Of a DNA stretch of 64,000 bases, positions 1 to 8,061 are shown in pieces. Numbering within the stretch: the stretch's first letter is position 1; each line of letters opens with the position of its first letter. The stretch is from contig WGMT01000063.1 in assembly GCA_016124945.1 (NCBI GenBank), forward strand, positions 32,755 through 96,754, read 5' to 3'. Under the pieces are notes generated by a model, which was not told where the DNA came from, did not search any database, and saw only the letters and a list, made by a program, of their open reading frames with translations. Source of the DNA: a bacterium. Its GTDB lineage: Bacteria > Chloroflexota > Anaerolineae > Caldilineales > Caldilineaceae. The translations under genes and the position numbers were made by a program.

Positions 1-597
1 CGCGTTTTCAATCGCTTCTTTGGCCTTGTTCGCCCCAAAGGCGTTGGCCGGGAAGAAGGCCCCCCGATCCAGCCCAAAGGCCACCACCAATTTGCGGCGG
101 ATCTGCTCAATGCGTGTCGGGTTGGCCGGGTCCCCTTCCTCACTAAAGAGGACGTAACGCTCGTAGGCCGTGCGCCCCCCCGCATGGAAATCCACCAGCA
201 CGTCCGCCTGGGCAATGACCTCTTTGAAATAGGCGTAGGCCACCTGATCCGACACACTGCCCCGCGCGTTGCCGGGGAAGAGGCGGCTGATGTCTTTGCC
301 GTCGAGGCGCGATCCCCGTTCGGCCAGGTCGAAACCGGCGCGGTTGACCACCGGCACCAGGATCACATTGCCGCGCAGCCCCACCGGGTTCAACTGCCCC
401 ACCACATTCAAAATCGCAATCGATCCAATGATCTCGGTACCGTGGATCGCGCCCTGCACCAACAGCGTCGGCCCTGGTTCCGTCCCCGCGAAGAGATGCA
501 CCGGGATCGACGGTCTGATCCCCGACCGCGACGCCGCCACTTCCAAATAGCCGAACGCATGCTCGCCCGGCGCAACTTCAATCGATCCAACACGCAT
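1..597 (-). CDS. Succinylglutamate desuccinylase/aspartoacylase-family (M14) protein, C-terminus cut by window edge
   Basis: The reading frame starts with ATG at 597 behind a near-perfect Shine-Dalgarno (TAAGGAGGT at about 602-610) and runs off the left edge, so only about 199 N-terminal residues are visible. It contains GAIHGTE (H52, E55) and VDFHAGG (H138), the HxxE...H zinc-ligand pattern of the M14/AstE-AspA metallohydrolase fold, which removes acyl groups from amino acids or similar amides. A second, complete member of the same family lies at 2910-3914 on the same strand, which suggests a shared catabolic role. The substrate cannot be told. Family assignment is solid; the specific activity is inference. 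Confidence 0.85.
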   Translation of the reverse strand, partial: MRVGSIEVAPGEHAFGYLEVAASRSGIRPSIPVHLFAGTEPGPTLLVQGAIHGTEIIGSIAILNVVGQLNPVGLRGNVILVPVVNRAGFDLAERGSRLDGKDISRLFPGNARGSVSDQVAYAYFKEVIAQADVLVDFHAGGRTAYERYVLFSEEGDPANPTRIEQIRRKLVVAFGLDRGAFFPANAFGANKAKEAIENA

Positions 598-667
598 AAA
601 AACCTCCTTAGCCCTTCAAACATCTCTGAAGTTGGAGTCCACTGCAAAATTCACCACTGCAAAATTC

Positions 668-803
668 ACCGCAAAGGCGCAAAGAACGCAAAGTTTCCAG
701 AAAAAGAGGGAATTACCTTCCTCGATTCGTTGATGCTTCTCTGCTCTTCTTCTCTGCTATTTTTCTTTGCCGTTCTTCTTTGCGCCCTTTGCGCCTTTGC
801 GGT
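668..803. repeat. Inverted-repeat intergenic element (copy 1 of the CCGCAAAGGCGCAAAG family)
   Basis: The 17-base arm ACCGCAAAGGCGCAAAG at 668-684 is matched by its exact reverse complement at 787-803, with about 100 bases of low-complexity T/C-rich DNA between. The same arms occur again at 17186-17303. The first copy sits between two minus-strand genes. It could fold as a long-loop hairpin; its origin is unknown. Confidence 0.8.
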
Positions 804-813
804 GAAACCTCTT

Positions 814-2805
814 TTAAAGGTGCTTCTCAAACCACCCACCGATCCGTCTCAACCGTTCAATCCGATTCCCGGGCCGCCCGCCGCGCGACAGGCCATGATT
901 TTCACCTTCAAAGATGACCAATTCCACCTCGCGGCCCAGCCAGCGCAGGGCGGCGAAGAGCTGCTCCGCCTGCTCCAGAGGACAGCGATGATCTTCGGTG
1001 CTGTGGACGATGAGCAACGGTGTGTGGATCTGTTCGGCGTAGGCAATCGGCGACTGCCGCCACACCGCTTCGAGGCTGCTCCACGGCGTGTCGCTGGTTT
1101 CGCCCAGTGTGCATTCGGGGCCAATGTCCGACGTGCCGAACATGCTGATCTGGTTGACGATGGATCGTTGTGTCACCGCTGCCTTGAAGCGATCCGTGTG
1201 GCCGACGATCCAGTTGGTCATAAAGCCGCCGCAACTGCCGCCGGTGACGCCCAACCGGTCGCCGTCTACGTAGGGGCGTGAGATCAACTCGTCCACGCCC
1301 AACATGATCTCTTCGTAGTCTTTGCCGCCCTGATCGCCTTCGCTGGCGCGGGTCCAATCCTGGCCGTAGCCTGCCGTGGTGCCGCGCTGGTTGAAGTAGG
1401 CCACCACAAAGCCCGCCGCGGCCAAACACTGAAACTCGTGGTTGAAATCCCACGAAAACATGGAACAGTGGACATACACAATCGTGGGGTAGCGCTGGGT
1501 TGGGTCGAAATTCGGCGGCTTGAGCACCCAGGCGTGCACCTTCGCCCCGTCCACACCGTCGTACCAATACGATTCCGGCGTCGACAGTGTGTGGTCGCGC
1601 AGCCACGGGTTTAACGCCGTCAACTTGGTCGACTTGCCACCCTGCCACACGTACAAATCGCCAGGACTTGCCGGATCGGCCAACCCATACAGGACACGAT
1701 CCCCGGCGATTGGGCTGTACTCGAAGGCGACGTTGTCCCCTTCCACAAGCCGCTCGGTCGTGCCGTCTACGTCGATGCGATAGAGGTTGACGCCGCCCTG
1801 TTCGGTAAGCAGGTAGTAGATCCAGCGGTCGCCGTGGGGCCAGCGCACGGTGATGTTGGCCAGCCCGGCCCGCTGATCGGCCACAGCGTAGTTGCCCACT
1901 TCCTCCTTCAAATCCGGATCGAGGGGCCGCGCCGTGCGCGCAGTCACGTCGGCCACAAAGGGCGTCATGAAAATGCGACGATTCACCGGCGTGGGCTGGT
2001 TGTGACCGGCGAAAGCGATGAAGCGATCTCCATCGCCCCAGGCCGGGCTGCGCATCGCACCCTGCCAGCCGGGGATCAACAACTGCGCGCCGCCGTCTGG
2101 GTAGTCGCAGACGAAGATCTGTCCCTGGCCCAGTTCGGTGTTCTGCTCACGCGCCAACCCCACAAAGGCGATGCGTTCGCCCGATCCGCTCCACTTCGGC
2201 TCCGAAAAGTCGATCTCGCTATTGGTCACCTGTACCAGATCGCCTGTTGCCACTTCCAGCACCCAGATCTGCGTGTAGCGGTCATGCACCCAGCCGGCGC
2301 CGTCCATCTTGTAGCGCAGGCGGCGGATCACCCGGATCGTCGGCGCAGGGATACCGGGGCGCGGTCCCTGATCTTCGGGGTGGCGCATGGGCGTCCAGCG
2401 CACGCCCACGATTTTGGTGCTGTCGGCGCTCCAATCCAGGCCGCTCATCCCCGCCCCGGGCAGGGGAAAGCGACGGATCTGATCGGGTGCGTGGATTGCA
2501 TTGAGCACGCAGAGCGTGTTGACGCCGTCCTCGCTCCAGGCAAAGGCCAATTTCGCCCCGTCCCGGCTCCACGCCGGCGAGGACGCCTGACCGCTGCCGG
2601 TTGTCACCTTGCGCGGCATCGCCTCGTCTAGCTTGCGCACGTAGAGGTGGGTCACATAGCCGTTGATCTCGGCGCTGGGTTGCTTCACCGTGTAGGCTGC
2701 AAAAGTCCCCGTCGGGTCCAGCGTCAGATCCACCGCCCAGCGGAACTTGAGCAAATCTTCGGGGATCAGCCCGCGGCGGCTCTGGTTGAGATTTTCACTG
2801 TTCAT
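814..2805 (-). CDS. S9-family prolyl oligopeptidase/acylaminoacyl-peptidase-like serine peptidase
   Basis: This 663-residue protein has the S9 layout: an N-terminal beta-propeller made of WD/TolB-like repeats (about residues 40-400) and a C-terminal alpha/beta hydrolase domain. The nucleophile elbow reads GGSCGG with Ser524; Asp605 (STEDHRCP) and His637 (GENHG) complete the catalytic triad. No signal peptide is seen, so it is probably cytoplasmic, cleaving short peptides or acyl-peptides. It lies between two M14-family hydrolases on the same strand. The elbow has Cys where many family members have Tyr. Confident at family level; the substrate is unknown. Confidence 0.92.
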   Translation of the reverse strand: MNSENLNQSRRGLIPEDLLKFRWAVDLTLDPTGTFAAYTVKQPSAEINGYVTHLYVRKLDEAMPRKVTTGSGQASSPAWSRDGAKLAFAWSEDGVNTLCVLNAIHAPDQIRRFPLPGAGMSGLDWSADSTKIVGVRWTPMRHPEDQGPRPGIPAPTIRVIRRLRYKMDGAGWVHDRYTQIWVLEVATGDLVQVTNSEIDFSEPKWSGSGERIAFVGLAREQNTELGQGQIFVCDYPDGGAQLLIPGWQGAMRSPAWGDGDRFIAFAGHNQPTPVNRRIFMTPFVADVTARTARPLDPDLKEEVGNYAVADQRAGLANITVRWPHGDRWIYYLLTEQGGVNLYRIDVDGTTERLVEGDNVAFEYSPIAGDRVLYGLADPASPGDLYVWQGGKSTKLTALNPWLRDHTLSTPESYWYDGVDGAKVHAWVLKPPNFDPTQRYPTIVYVHCSMFSWDFNHEFQCLAAAGFVVAYFNQRGTTAGYGQDWTRASEGDQGGKDYEEIMLGVDELISRPYVDGDRLGVTGGSCGGFMTNWIVGHTDRFKAAVTQRSIVNQISMFGTSDIGPECTLGETSDTPWSSLEAVWRQSPIAYAEQIHTPLLIVHSTEDHRCPLEQAEQLFAALRWLGREVELVIFEGENHGLSRGGRPGNRIERLRRIGGWFEKHL

Positions 2806-2826
2806 GATCTTCCTTGTCGGAGTAGA

Positions 2827-2909
2827 ACGCAGAATAGAACGCAGATTGGGCGGATAAAACGGATTAAATCTGGAAATCCGCCCAGATCAGCCCAATCCGC
2901 GTTCTATTC
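2827..2909. repeat. Inverted-repeat element (GAATAGAACGC family, copy 1)
   Basis: Arms of the type AATAGAACGC(A/G)GATTGGGCGGAT face AATCCGCGTTCTATT with an AT-rich centre. The same arrangement recurs at about 3953-4051, and a half-copy is at about 29150-29178. It fills the gap between the S9 peptidase start and the stop of the next gene upstream. Confidence 0.7.
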
Positions 2910-3914
2910 CTATCTCTGTGGGATTAGATCGGTCACCGTCTTCTCGACGACGCCGAAGAAACAGCACCATTGGCCTTCGAGGATCGAGGCGCGCGAGCGC
3001 AGGCCGAAGATGACGCCGTCTTTGGGCGCTTTGACTTCGGCGGCGACGTCGCCGTAGAGGTTGTAGATCTTGCCCAGCACCGTGCCTTCGGGCAGTTCCG
3101 TCTCGAAGGGGATGCCGGCGGTGCCGACAAACATGCCCGACGCCGGGGCCAGCAGCGCGATCTGGTAGCCCATGCGCCAGGCAGGGGCGTAGTGGGCCTC
3201 GCCTTCGATCATGCCAAAGTGGCGCATGACGTTGAGGTAGCCGTCGGCGAGATCCTGGGCGATGGCGTGGAAGTCGCCGGTAAGCAGACGGCAGTTGCCG
3301 CCCAGTTCCACGGTGACGCCGCCCTTGCCCAGGCCGCCCATCATCGAGCTGGGGTTGCCGCTGCCCGTGGGGCTGCTGAAGACCAGCGTCCAGTTCGGCC
3401 CCATGGCCGCGGCCAGTTCGCGGCTGATGGCGTTGTCGCTGGCGAAGATCATGTGGGCCAGGTATGAGTGTTCGCCGCCGGAGTGGGTGGCAATCTGCAA
3501 ATCGCAGGTGGCCTTCATCGCTTCCCAGTGGGCCGCTGCCGCCCGTTCGGTGGGGTAGCCGTTGGCCTTGCCAGGGTAGCTGCGGTTCATGTCATAGGCA
3601 AAGGTGTCCAGTGGATCGCCGCGGGTGCCTGCCTCAAACGCGTTCACGTTCATCACCGGCACCGCCACAATGGTGCCACGCAGCTTGCTCACGTCCACTG
3701 CTTGCAGCGCCAGGAAGATCGAAAAGGGACCTTCCGGCTCGTCGCCGTGCGTCGCCCCGTTGATCCAGAGGCAGGGGCCGTCCTCGACGCCGCGGTAGAC
3801 AATAATCGGAATCTCGCGGGCGTTCCCGGCCATGTCTTGCCCAATCGGAATCCCGCCCCGCTTCACCTCGCCGGGCATGGCTTCGACGTTGCCGACTTTG
3901 AAAGGTGTGGTCAT
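2910..3914 (-). CDS. Succinylglutamate desuccinylase/aspartoacylase-family (M14) deacylase
   Basis: This complete 334-residue member of the AstE/AspA zinc-hydrolase family has ATHGDEPEG (H56, E59) and IATHSGG (about H141) as predicted zinc ligands, and a VELGG stretch carrying the likely catalytic glutamate. The C-terminal third is a beta-barrel-like accessory domain with the NLYGDVAAEV region. It starts at ATG 3914 behind AAAGGAGGAGATC. It belongs to the minus-strand run of hydrolases and PLP enzymes at 1-9.2 kb. It probably deacylates an N-acyl amino acid or amide; the exact substrate is not visible. Confidence 0.88.
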   Translation of the reverse strand: MTTPFKVGNVEAMPGEVKRGGIPIGQDMAGNAREIPIIVYRGVEDGPCLWINGATHGDEPEGPFSIFLALQAVDVSKLRGTIVAVPVMNVNAFEAGTRGDPLDTFAYDMNRSYPGKANGYPTERAAAAHWEAMKATCDLQIATHSGGEHSYLAHMIFASDNAISRELAAAMGPNWTLVFSSPTGSGNPSSMMGGLGKGGVTVELGGNCRLLTGDFHAIAQDLADGYLNVMRHFGMIEGEAHYAPAWRMGYQIALLAPASGMFVGTAGIPFETELPEGTVLGKIYNLYGDVAAEVKAPKDGVIFGLRSRASILEGQWCCFFGVVEKTVTDLIPQR

Positions 3915-3952
3915 GATCTCCTCCTTTCGTGTGTGGATTTCTTTGCAGATTC

Positions 3953-4051
3953 GGAATAGAACGCGGATTGGGCGGATTTAGCGGATGAAACGGATTAAAT
4001 CCCAATAAATCCGCTGGGATCCGCCTAATCCGCTCAATCCGCGTTCTATTC
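3953..4051. repeat. Inverted-repeat element (GAATAGAACGC family, copy 2)
   Basis: GAATAGAACGCGGATTGGGC at the left and CAATCCGCGTTCTATTC at the right are inverted copies, with internal partial repeats of GGATTTAGCGGAT. It is highly similar to the element at 2827-2909 and lies in the equivalent position between consecutive minus-strand genes. Confidence 0.75.
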
Positions 4052-4059
4052 CCGCTACC

Positions 4060-5559
4060 TTAATCAAAATAATGCGCCCCGTTCCAAAACGCCGCGTCCG
4101 TCTCCAAGTGCGCGTCGATGTTGTGACGGGCGAAGGCGGCAGCGGCCTGGGCGCGGGCGTCTTCGAGGATCTCGGCCTGATCAACGTGCAGCAGTTTGCG
4201 TCCTTGCATGAGCAGACGCCCGCCCACCATCACCGTGTCCACATCGTGGCCGGTGACGTAGAGCGCCAGGAGCCGCGGCACATGCGCATCGGGCACGAGA
4301 TGGGGCTGATCCATGTCAATGAGGATCACGTCGGCCTGCTTGCCCACCTCCAGCGAACCGATGCGGTCGTCCACGCCCAGGGCGCGGGCGGCGTCGATGG
4401 TCACCATGCGCAGCGCTTTACCCACAGGCAGCACCGACTGATCCTGAAAGCGCATCCACTGCATGTTGATGGCGCGTGGGATCTCTTTGAAGAGATCGTA
4501 GTTGGTGTGCGGCGCGGTGCCATCGGTGGCAATGGAGACCACCGCGCCCGCCCGCACCAATTCGATAATCGGGCAGGCCCCGTAGAGCGGGTTTTCGTGA
4601 GTGAAGGGCACCACGCCGATGCCCACCTGCGCCGCACCGATGGCGTCGATCTCGCTCTGGGCGAAGCCGTTGCTGTGCGCCAACACCAGTGGTCGGCGCA
4701 GCAGCCGATCCATGCGTTCGGCGCCGAAGTGGGCGAAGCCGAAATCAATCGAGCCGCGGAAGGCGTGGGTGTGCAGCAGGACGTTGTGTCTGTCCGCCAG
4801 GTCGCGCACTTCCTCGGCCTGCTCAATCATCACCGGTACATGACGGGGGATGTCGTACGCAAATGGGATGCGCGGGTGCTTGGCCTGTCGCCCGAAGAGA
4901 TAGGGCACATGCAGCGCCACAGCGATGCGACCGTCCCCTGCGCCGTGCCAATCGGCGATGAGATCAGCGCAGTTGTGCATCGTGTCGGCATAGGTGAAAG
5001 GACGAATCTCAGCGCGCTCACCATGCCAGTGGGTGGCCGTCCACGGTTCGGGTAGGTGCGACACGAAAGGATCAGGCGGGCCGACGCCGATGAAGGTGCG
5101 GATACCCACGTCGAGGACGGCCTGCGCCTGACGTGCGGCGTAAATCGGGTCATCGACGCGAGCGGGTGTGGCCCCGATCACCGAAAAACCGGTGGTGACG
5201 CCGAATTTCAACCGTTCCAGGGCGGTCAATCTGCCTTCGGCGTACCACCAGTCGGGCGTTGTCGCGTGGAAGTAGAGTGCGTTGGTAGGCCAGCCCAACT
5301 TCGGGTGGTAGATGGCGCGGATCAGCCCGTGACCGGCGTGGCCGTAGCTGTCCACGAGGCCAGGCATGATGACTTTGCGCCGGGCGTCGATCTTCTGATT
5401 GCTGTCGTAGGCGGCGAGAATCTCTTCGTCGCTGCCTACGGCAACAATCACCCCGGCGTGGATCGCCACCGCACCATCGCGGAGAATGCGATGCGCCGGG
5501 TCCATCGTTACGACCGTGCCACTGTGGATGATGGCGTCGACGATGTTGGGCAAGGTCAT
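4060..5559 (-). CDS. Amidohydrolase of the TRZ/ATZ (chlorohydrolase/cytosine-deaminase-like) group
   Basis: This 499-residue metal-dependent hydrolase of the amidohydrolase superfamily shows a beta-sandwich N-terminus (about 1-65), then the PGLVD strand, LLHTHAFRGSID, LAHSNGF and ATDGTAPHTNYD motifs of the TIM-barrel metal site, and a closing beta segment with QADVILIDMD. The usual HxH after PGL(V/I) reads Y72-G-H74, so the first metal histidine appears to be Tyr; H77 lies nearby. The family hydrolyses C-N or C-Cl bonds in heterocycles and amides. ATG 5559 lies 6 bases after the stop of the upstream dehydrogenase, so the two are probably translationally coupled. Confidence 0.85.
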   Translation of the reverse strand: MTLPNIVDAIIHSGTVVTMDPAHRILRDGAVAIHAGVIVAVGSDEEILAAYDSNQKIDARRKVIMPGLVDSYGHAGHGLIRAIYHPKLGWPTNALYFHATTPDWWYAEGRLTALERLKFGVTTGFSVIGATPARVDDPIYAARQAQAVLDVGIRTFIGVGPPDPFVSHLPEPWTATHWHGERAEIRPFTYADTMHNCADLIADWHGAGDGRIAVALHVPYLFGRQAKHPRIPFAYDIPRHVPVMIEQAEEVRDLADRHNVLLHTHAFRGSIDFGFAHFGAERMDRLLRRPLVLAHSNGFAQSEIDAIGAAQVGIGVVPFTHENPLYGACPIIELVRAGAVVSIATDGTAPHTNYDLFKEIPRAINMQWMRFQDQSVLPVGKALRMVTIDAARALGVDDRIGSLEVGKQADVILIDMDQPHLVPDAHVPRLLALYVTGHDVDTVMVGGRLLMQGRKLLHVDQAEILEDARAQAAAAFARHNIDAHLETDAAFWNGAHYFD

Positions 5560-5565
5560 AGATGA

Positions 5566-6579
5566 TTAGCTCAGGTCCACTTGAGGTGGGTTGCCGGCCA
5601 GAATGCTCGCCGTTTCGGCCACGGCTTCGCCCAGTTCCAGCGCCCAGGTGGTGCCGCTGCCGCCGCCGATGTGGGGCGTCATGATCACGTTGTCCAGGTC
5701 GCAGAGTGGGCTGTCCGCGGGCAGCGGCTCGTAGATGAAGACGTCGAGGCCGGCCCCGGCAATGCGCCGCGTCGTAAGCGCTTCGATCATCGCCTCTTCG
5801 TCCACGAGGCCGCCGCGGGCAATGTTGACGAGGAAGGCGCTCTCTTTCATCAGCGCCAGTTGATCGCGCCCGATCAGGCCTTCGCTTTCGGGCGTGTGTG
5901 GCAGGGCCAGGCAGACGTAGTCGCTCTCAGCTAGCAGCGCGTCGAGATCGCGGTAAGAGGCGCTGAAGCGCTTCTCTAATTCGGGGGAAAGGGGCGAGCG
6001 CTTGAAGTAGAGATTTTTCATCCCCATCACGTCTGCGCGACGAGCCAGTTCGCAGCCGATTTCGCCCATGCCCACGATGCCCAGCGTCTTCCCCTGCACC
6101 TCGTGAACGCCCACATGGCGCATCCAGTGGAAGGCGATCTTGCGCTCGGCGGTGCGTTCGGGCTTCATGCCGCGCAACCGGTAGGCCCCATCCGCCACAC
6201 TTTCGTGGGAAATGACCAGATCCTTGCTCAGCGCCAGGATCAACGTCATCGCCAGTTCGGCCACGCAGTTGGGCCCTTTGCGGGGGACACAGGCTAGCGT
6301 TAGATCGCGGGCGCGTACGGCGTCCACGTCTACATTGTGGTAGCTGCGTCCATTCTTGAGGACAACCTTCAGCCCTGGCAGCGCATCAAGCAGCGCCTTG
6401 TCCACCGTGGCCGATTGGGTAATCAGCCCTGCGATGTCGGGCACGGCGAGGGCGAGAGCGTCCTGGCCTTCGGCGGGGCAGAGCAATTCAACTCCCGGAA
6501 ACCGTGCCCCCACCTCGGCCACAAAAGCGGCGTAGCGGGCGTCGGTGATGAGTACTTTTACACGTTGTTGGTTGGTCAT
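5566..6579 (-). CDS. D-isomer-specific 2-hydroxyacid dehydrogenase (NAD-binding)
   Basis: This 337-residue protein has the two-domain layout of the SerA/2-hydroxyacid dehydrogenase family. The Rossmann motif is LGIVGMGEIG (about residue 165). The catalytic triad is visible as Arg in NIARGGLVD, Glu in FIYEPLP and His in TPHIGGG near the C-terminus. It reduces 2-oxo acids or oxidises D-2-hydroxyacids with NAD(H). It is the upstream partner of the amidohydrolase (6-base gap), pointing to one catabolic pathway. The substrate is unknown; family confidence is high. Confidence 0.9.
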   Translation of the reverse strand: MTNQQRVKVLITDARYAAFVAEVGARFPGVELLCPAEGQDALALAVPDIAGLITQSATVDKALLDALPGLKVVLKNGRSYHNVDVDAVRARDLTLACVPRKGPNCVAELAMTLILALSKDLVISHESVADGAYRLRGMKPERTAERKIAFHWMRHVGVHEVQGKTLGIVGMGEIGCELARRADVMGMKNLYFKRSPLSPELEKRFSASYRDLDALLAESDYVCLALPHTPESEGLIGRDQLALMKESAFLVNIARGGLVDEEAMIEALTTRRIAGAGLDVFIYEPLPADSPLCDLDNVIMTPHIGGGSGTTWALELGEAVAETASILAGNPPQVDLS

Positions 6580-6599
6580 GAGTTTGTCTCGTTCGAGTG

Positions 6600-6810
6600 A
6601 GTTGAGATTAGGCGATTAAGAGATTGGGCGATTGGGGATCGGGTTGGGGGTGTGAGCGGGTGGTGGGTGTGCTGTCGGCTTAAGCGAACAACGTTCGAAT
6701 TCGGCGAATCAAAATCCCCTAATCGCCCAATCTCCACGCAACCCCAATCCTCACGACAGAGGATTCACGCCCCCCCACACAACACCCAATCACCAATCAC
6801 AAATCCCTAA
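6600..6810. repeat. Intergenic region rich in GATTGGGGAT / ATCCCCTAATC inverted repeats
   Basis: Between the dehydrogenase start and the aminotransferase stop there is GGCGATTAAGAGATTGGGCG near 6613-6632, answered by AATCCCCTAATCGCCCAATC near 6713-6732, then CCCAATCACCAATCACAAATCCC near the right end. This belongs to the window-wide ATTGGTGATTGGGG repeat family. No gene was seen here. Confidence 0.6.
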
Positions 6811-7974
6811 TCACCCTTTTACACCCAAAATCTTCGTCATCGCCCGCTGCATGCGATCCAATCCCTCTTTGAGCTTGTCTTCGGGCTGGAGGAAGGTGAT
6901 GCGCAGGCTGTTTTCCCAACTGGGGCCGAAGGCGGAGCCAGGGTAGGCCAGGACATGCTCTTCTTCGAGGATCAACTTCGCCAGTTCCAGGCTGTTCATG
7001 CCCGTGAAGCTAATGTCGGCGAAAATGAACTGCCCACCTTGTGGTGTGGCGTAGCTGATGTCCATGGCGTCGAGGGCGTCCATTACCATGCGGCGGCGCG
7101 CTTTGTAGGCGTTGAGCATCATCTCCACCGGCTCTTGCGGACCCGTCAACGCGGCCAGCCCGGCATGTTGCGAGATGATCGAGTTGGGTCCACTGGTGGC
7201 AGCTTTGAGATGTTTCACCTGCGCCATCAAGTCTGCCGGGCCGGTGATCCAGCCCACGCGCCAGCCGGTCATCGAGAAGGCTTTCGAGAGCGCGTTGAGC
7301 GTGAGGGTGCGTTCCTTGCCACCAGGGATCGACGCCGGGCTGGTGTGGACAAAATCATCGTAGACAAAGCGATCATAGATCTCGTCTGAGAGGATGAGCA
7401 GGTCTCGGTCTACGGCCAGGTTGACCAACGCCCGCACGTCGTCCGGCGCGATGACGCTGGCGGCGGGGTTGTTGGGTGAAACAAGCAACATAGCGCGGGT
7501 CTTGTCGGTGATGGCGGCGGCCATCAACGCCGGATCGATGCGGAAATTGGTCTCTGGTCGTGTGGACACCGGCACCGAAGTGCCGCCGGCAAAGCGCAGA
7601 GCGTCGTTGTAGGTATTGTAATTGGGATCAGGCGTCAGCAGTTCCTCGCCGACGCCGACCGCAGCCAGCACCATGAGGAAGAGCGCTTCCTGGCCGCCGT
7701 TGGTCACCACCACCTCGGTTTCAGGATCAACCTCGAAGTGGTTATACTGCTTCACCCGTTCGGCGATGGCCTGGCGCAGCGGCAAAATGCCTTCGGGCGG
7801 GGAATCGTCGTTGGCGTTCTGCTGCATCGCTTTGCCCGCTGCGGCCACAATGTGGGGCGGTGTATCAAAATCGGGATCGCCGCGCCCCATCACAATCACG
7901 TCGGGGTATTCGCGTGCCTGTGCCAGCAATGCGTAGAGAAGATCCGTGCCTTTTTTCTGGTTTGTATTTGCCAC
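6811..7974 (-). CDS. Class I/II PLP-dependent aminotransferase (aspartate aminotransferase-like)
   Basis: This 387-residue fold-type I aminotransferase carries all catalytic landmarks: NNPA (Asn contacting PLP), SDEIYDRF (Asp/Tyr), the Schiff-base lysine in NALSKAFSMTGWRVGW, and the substrate-carboxylate Arg in LRITF. The start is a GTG at 7974 with AAAGGAC about 10 bases upstream. It transfers an amino group between an amino acid and a 2-oxo acid. It is followed by an aminotransferase-like paralogue at 8062-9156 that lacks these residues. The specific substrate is not determinable. Confidence 0.92.
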   Translation of the reverse strand: MANTNQKKGTDLLYALLAQAREYPDVIVMGRGDPDFDTPPHIVAAAGKAMQQNANDDSPPEGILPLRQAIAERVKQYNHFEVDPETEVVVTNGGQEALFLMVLAAVGVGEELLTPDPNYNTYNDALRFAGGTSVPVSTRPETNFRIDPALMAAAITDKTRAMLLVSPNNPAASVIAPDDVRALVNLAVDRDLLILSDEIYDRFVYDDFVHTSPASIPGGKERTLTLNALSKAFSMTGWRVGWITGPADLMAQVKHLKAATSGPNSIISQHAGLAALTGPQEPVEMMLNAYKARRRMVMDALDAMDISYATPQGGQFIFADISFTGMNSLELAKLILEEEHVLAYPGSAFGPSWENSLRITFLQPEDKLKEGLDRMQRAMTKILGVKG

Positions 7975-8061
7975 GGTGAGATGTCCTTTCGTGGATGGTG
8001 ATTCGAGACTGGGGACTGGGGACTAGGGATTGGGGACTGAGTTGGCCCCGACTCCCTTTGG

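Noticed and set aside
184..1281. Long open frame on the plus strand over the first genes
   Set aside because: It lies antisense to the M14 and S9 genes and crosses their gap; the composition is Arg/His/Pro-rich shadow sequence with no domain.
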